From: a virus
Reading direction: 5' to 3' (one strand)
Virus record (IMG/VR): IMGVR_UViG_3300044954_000181
Coordinates: 1 to 21,131 of that record
DNA: 21,131 nucleotides
The notes under the pieces are model-generated. The model made no database searches and had not been told where the DNA came from. It worked only from the letters and a program-made list of their open reading frames with translations. The position numbers were made by a program, and so were the translations under genes. This document shows, piece by piece, positions 20,921-21,131 of the stretch (positions within the stretch are counted from its first letter, which is position 1; each line of letters opens with the position of its first letter).

Positions 20921-21131
20921 ATGGATAGATATTCTATTTTCGATTCCTCCGTTAATGATTCGTTGAAATTATCGACGAATAGAGACAATCGTTTAATTTC
21001 TTCCTACAATCCAACGTTTCAATACGAACCCGCGATTGTATTGGATATAGTTTTAGACGACTCTCATCCAAAATTTTTGGAAGGAATGGGAAAGATTGGG
21101 TTTCCAAAAGAAAATCCTCCTGATTTTATGG
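20921..21131 (+). CDS. unknown phage protein, truncated by the right edge
   Basis: The first 70 codons of a gene starting MDRYSIFDSSVNDSLKLSTN, then YEPAIVLDIVLDDSHPKFLE (about 36-55). The beta-strand-like AIVLDIVLDD followed by a glycine-rich turn is reminiscent of the N-terminal OB-fold part of T4-like baseplate hub or other tail proteins, but too little is present to assign it. It begins one base after the previous stop and shares the operon with the preceding conserved gene. Confidence 0.7.
   Translation, partial: MDRYSIFDSSVNDSLKLSTNRDNRLISSYNPTFQYEPAIVLDIVLDDSHPKFLEGMGKIGFPKENPPDFM

Overview
The window looks like a stretch of a large, AT-rich, T4-like (Straboviridae/Kyanoviridae-type) tailed-phage genome. 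The support is a gp55-like late sigma factor, a PhoH-family ATPase, two collar-domain tail fibres with serine-rich stalks, small conserved T4-like accessory proteins, overlapping ATGA gene junctions, a phage-borne tRNA-Lys and a complete tmRNA gene. The host cannot be named from sequence. Four promoter-like sites match a canonical sigma70 (TTGACN...TANACT or TATTCT), while most start codons lack a Shine-Dalgarno sequence.

Layout. (1) 1-2433, accessory/early-looking region: a GC-rich N-terminal fragment of gmd (minus), an intergenic stretch, tRNA-Lys(UUU) (minus), then small plus-strand genes (three short membrane proteins, one unknown, two tandem paralogues) with C-ending codon preference unlike the rest of the window. 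(2) 2434-3330: about 900 bases rich in repeats (exact 2 x 52 nt tandem, exact 25 nt direct repeat, dispersed T-tract/GGGGCGTTT motifs), with an apparently frameshifted minus-strand gene at 2850-3156. (3) 3331-6033: two unrecognised phage proteins, the second ending in a zinc ribbon. (4) 6048-6903: promoter, tmRNA and about 430 unassigned bases. (5) 6904-8853: small conserved genes, a strong terminator, then the PhoH gene. (6) 8882-11613: two related tail-fibre genes. (7) 11623-17362: a glycan/protein-modification island: unknown protein, GT29-like sialyltransferase, two GT-B/fucosyltransferase-like proteins, a 2OG-Fe(II) oxygenase and an inactive-looking dual-specificity-phosphatase-like protein (both minus), a radical SAM-SPASM protein and a GT8-like transferase. 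(8) 17346-21131: small protein, HD-domain hydrolase, membrane/coiled-coil protein with a candidate -1 frameshift extension, small T4-like genes, gp55-like sigma factor, conserved protein and a truncated gene at the right edge.

How it may work together (inference). Early genes and structural RNAs use host-like promoters that share a 16-bp spacer, and late genes would be read by the gp55-like factor. The tmRNA could rescue stalled ribosomes and tag products with a peptide ending ELAVA. The enzyme island sits directly downstream of Ser-rich fibres, so the best candidate for an undescribed system is a tail-fibre or surface-glycan decoration pathway. Gmd, if intact beyond the left edge, would supply GDP-4-keto-6-deoxymannose, the precursor of GDP-fucose.
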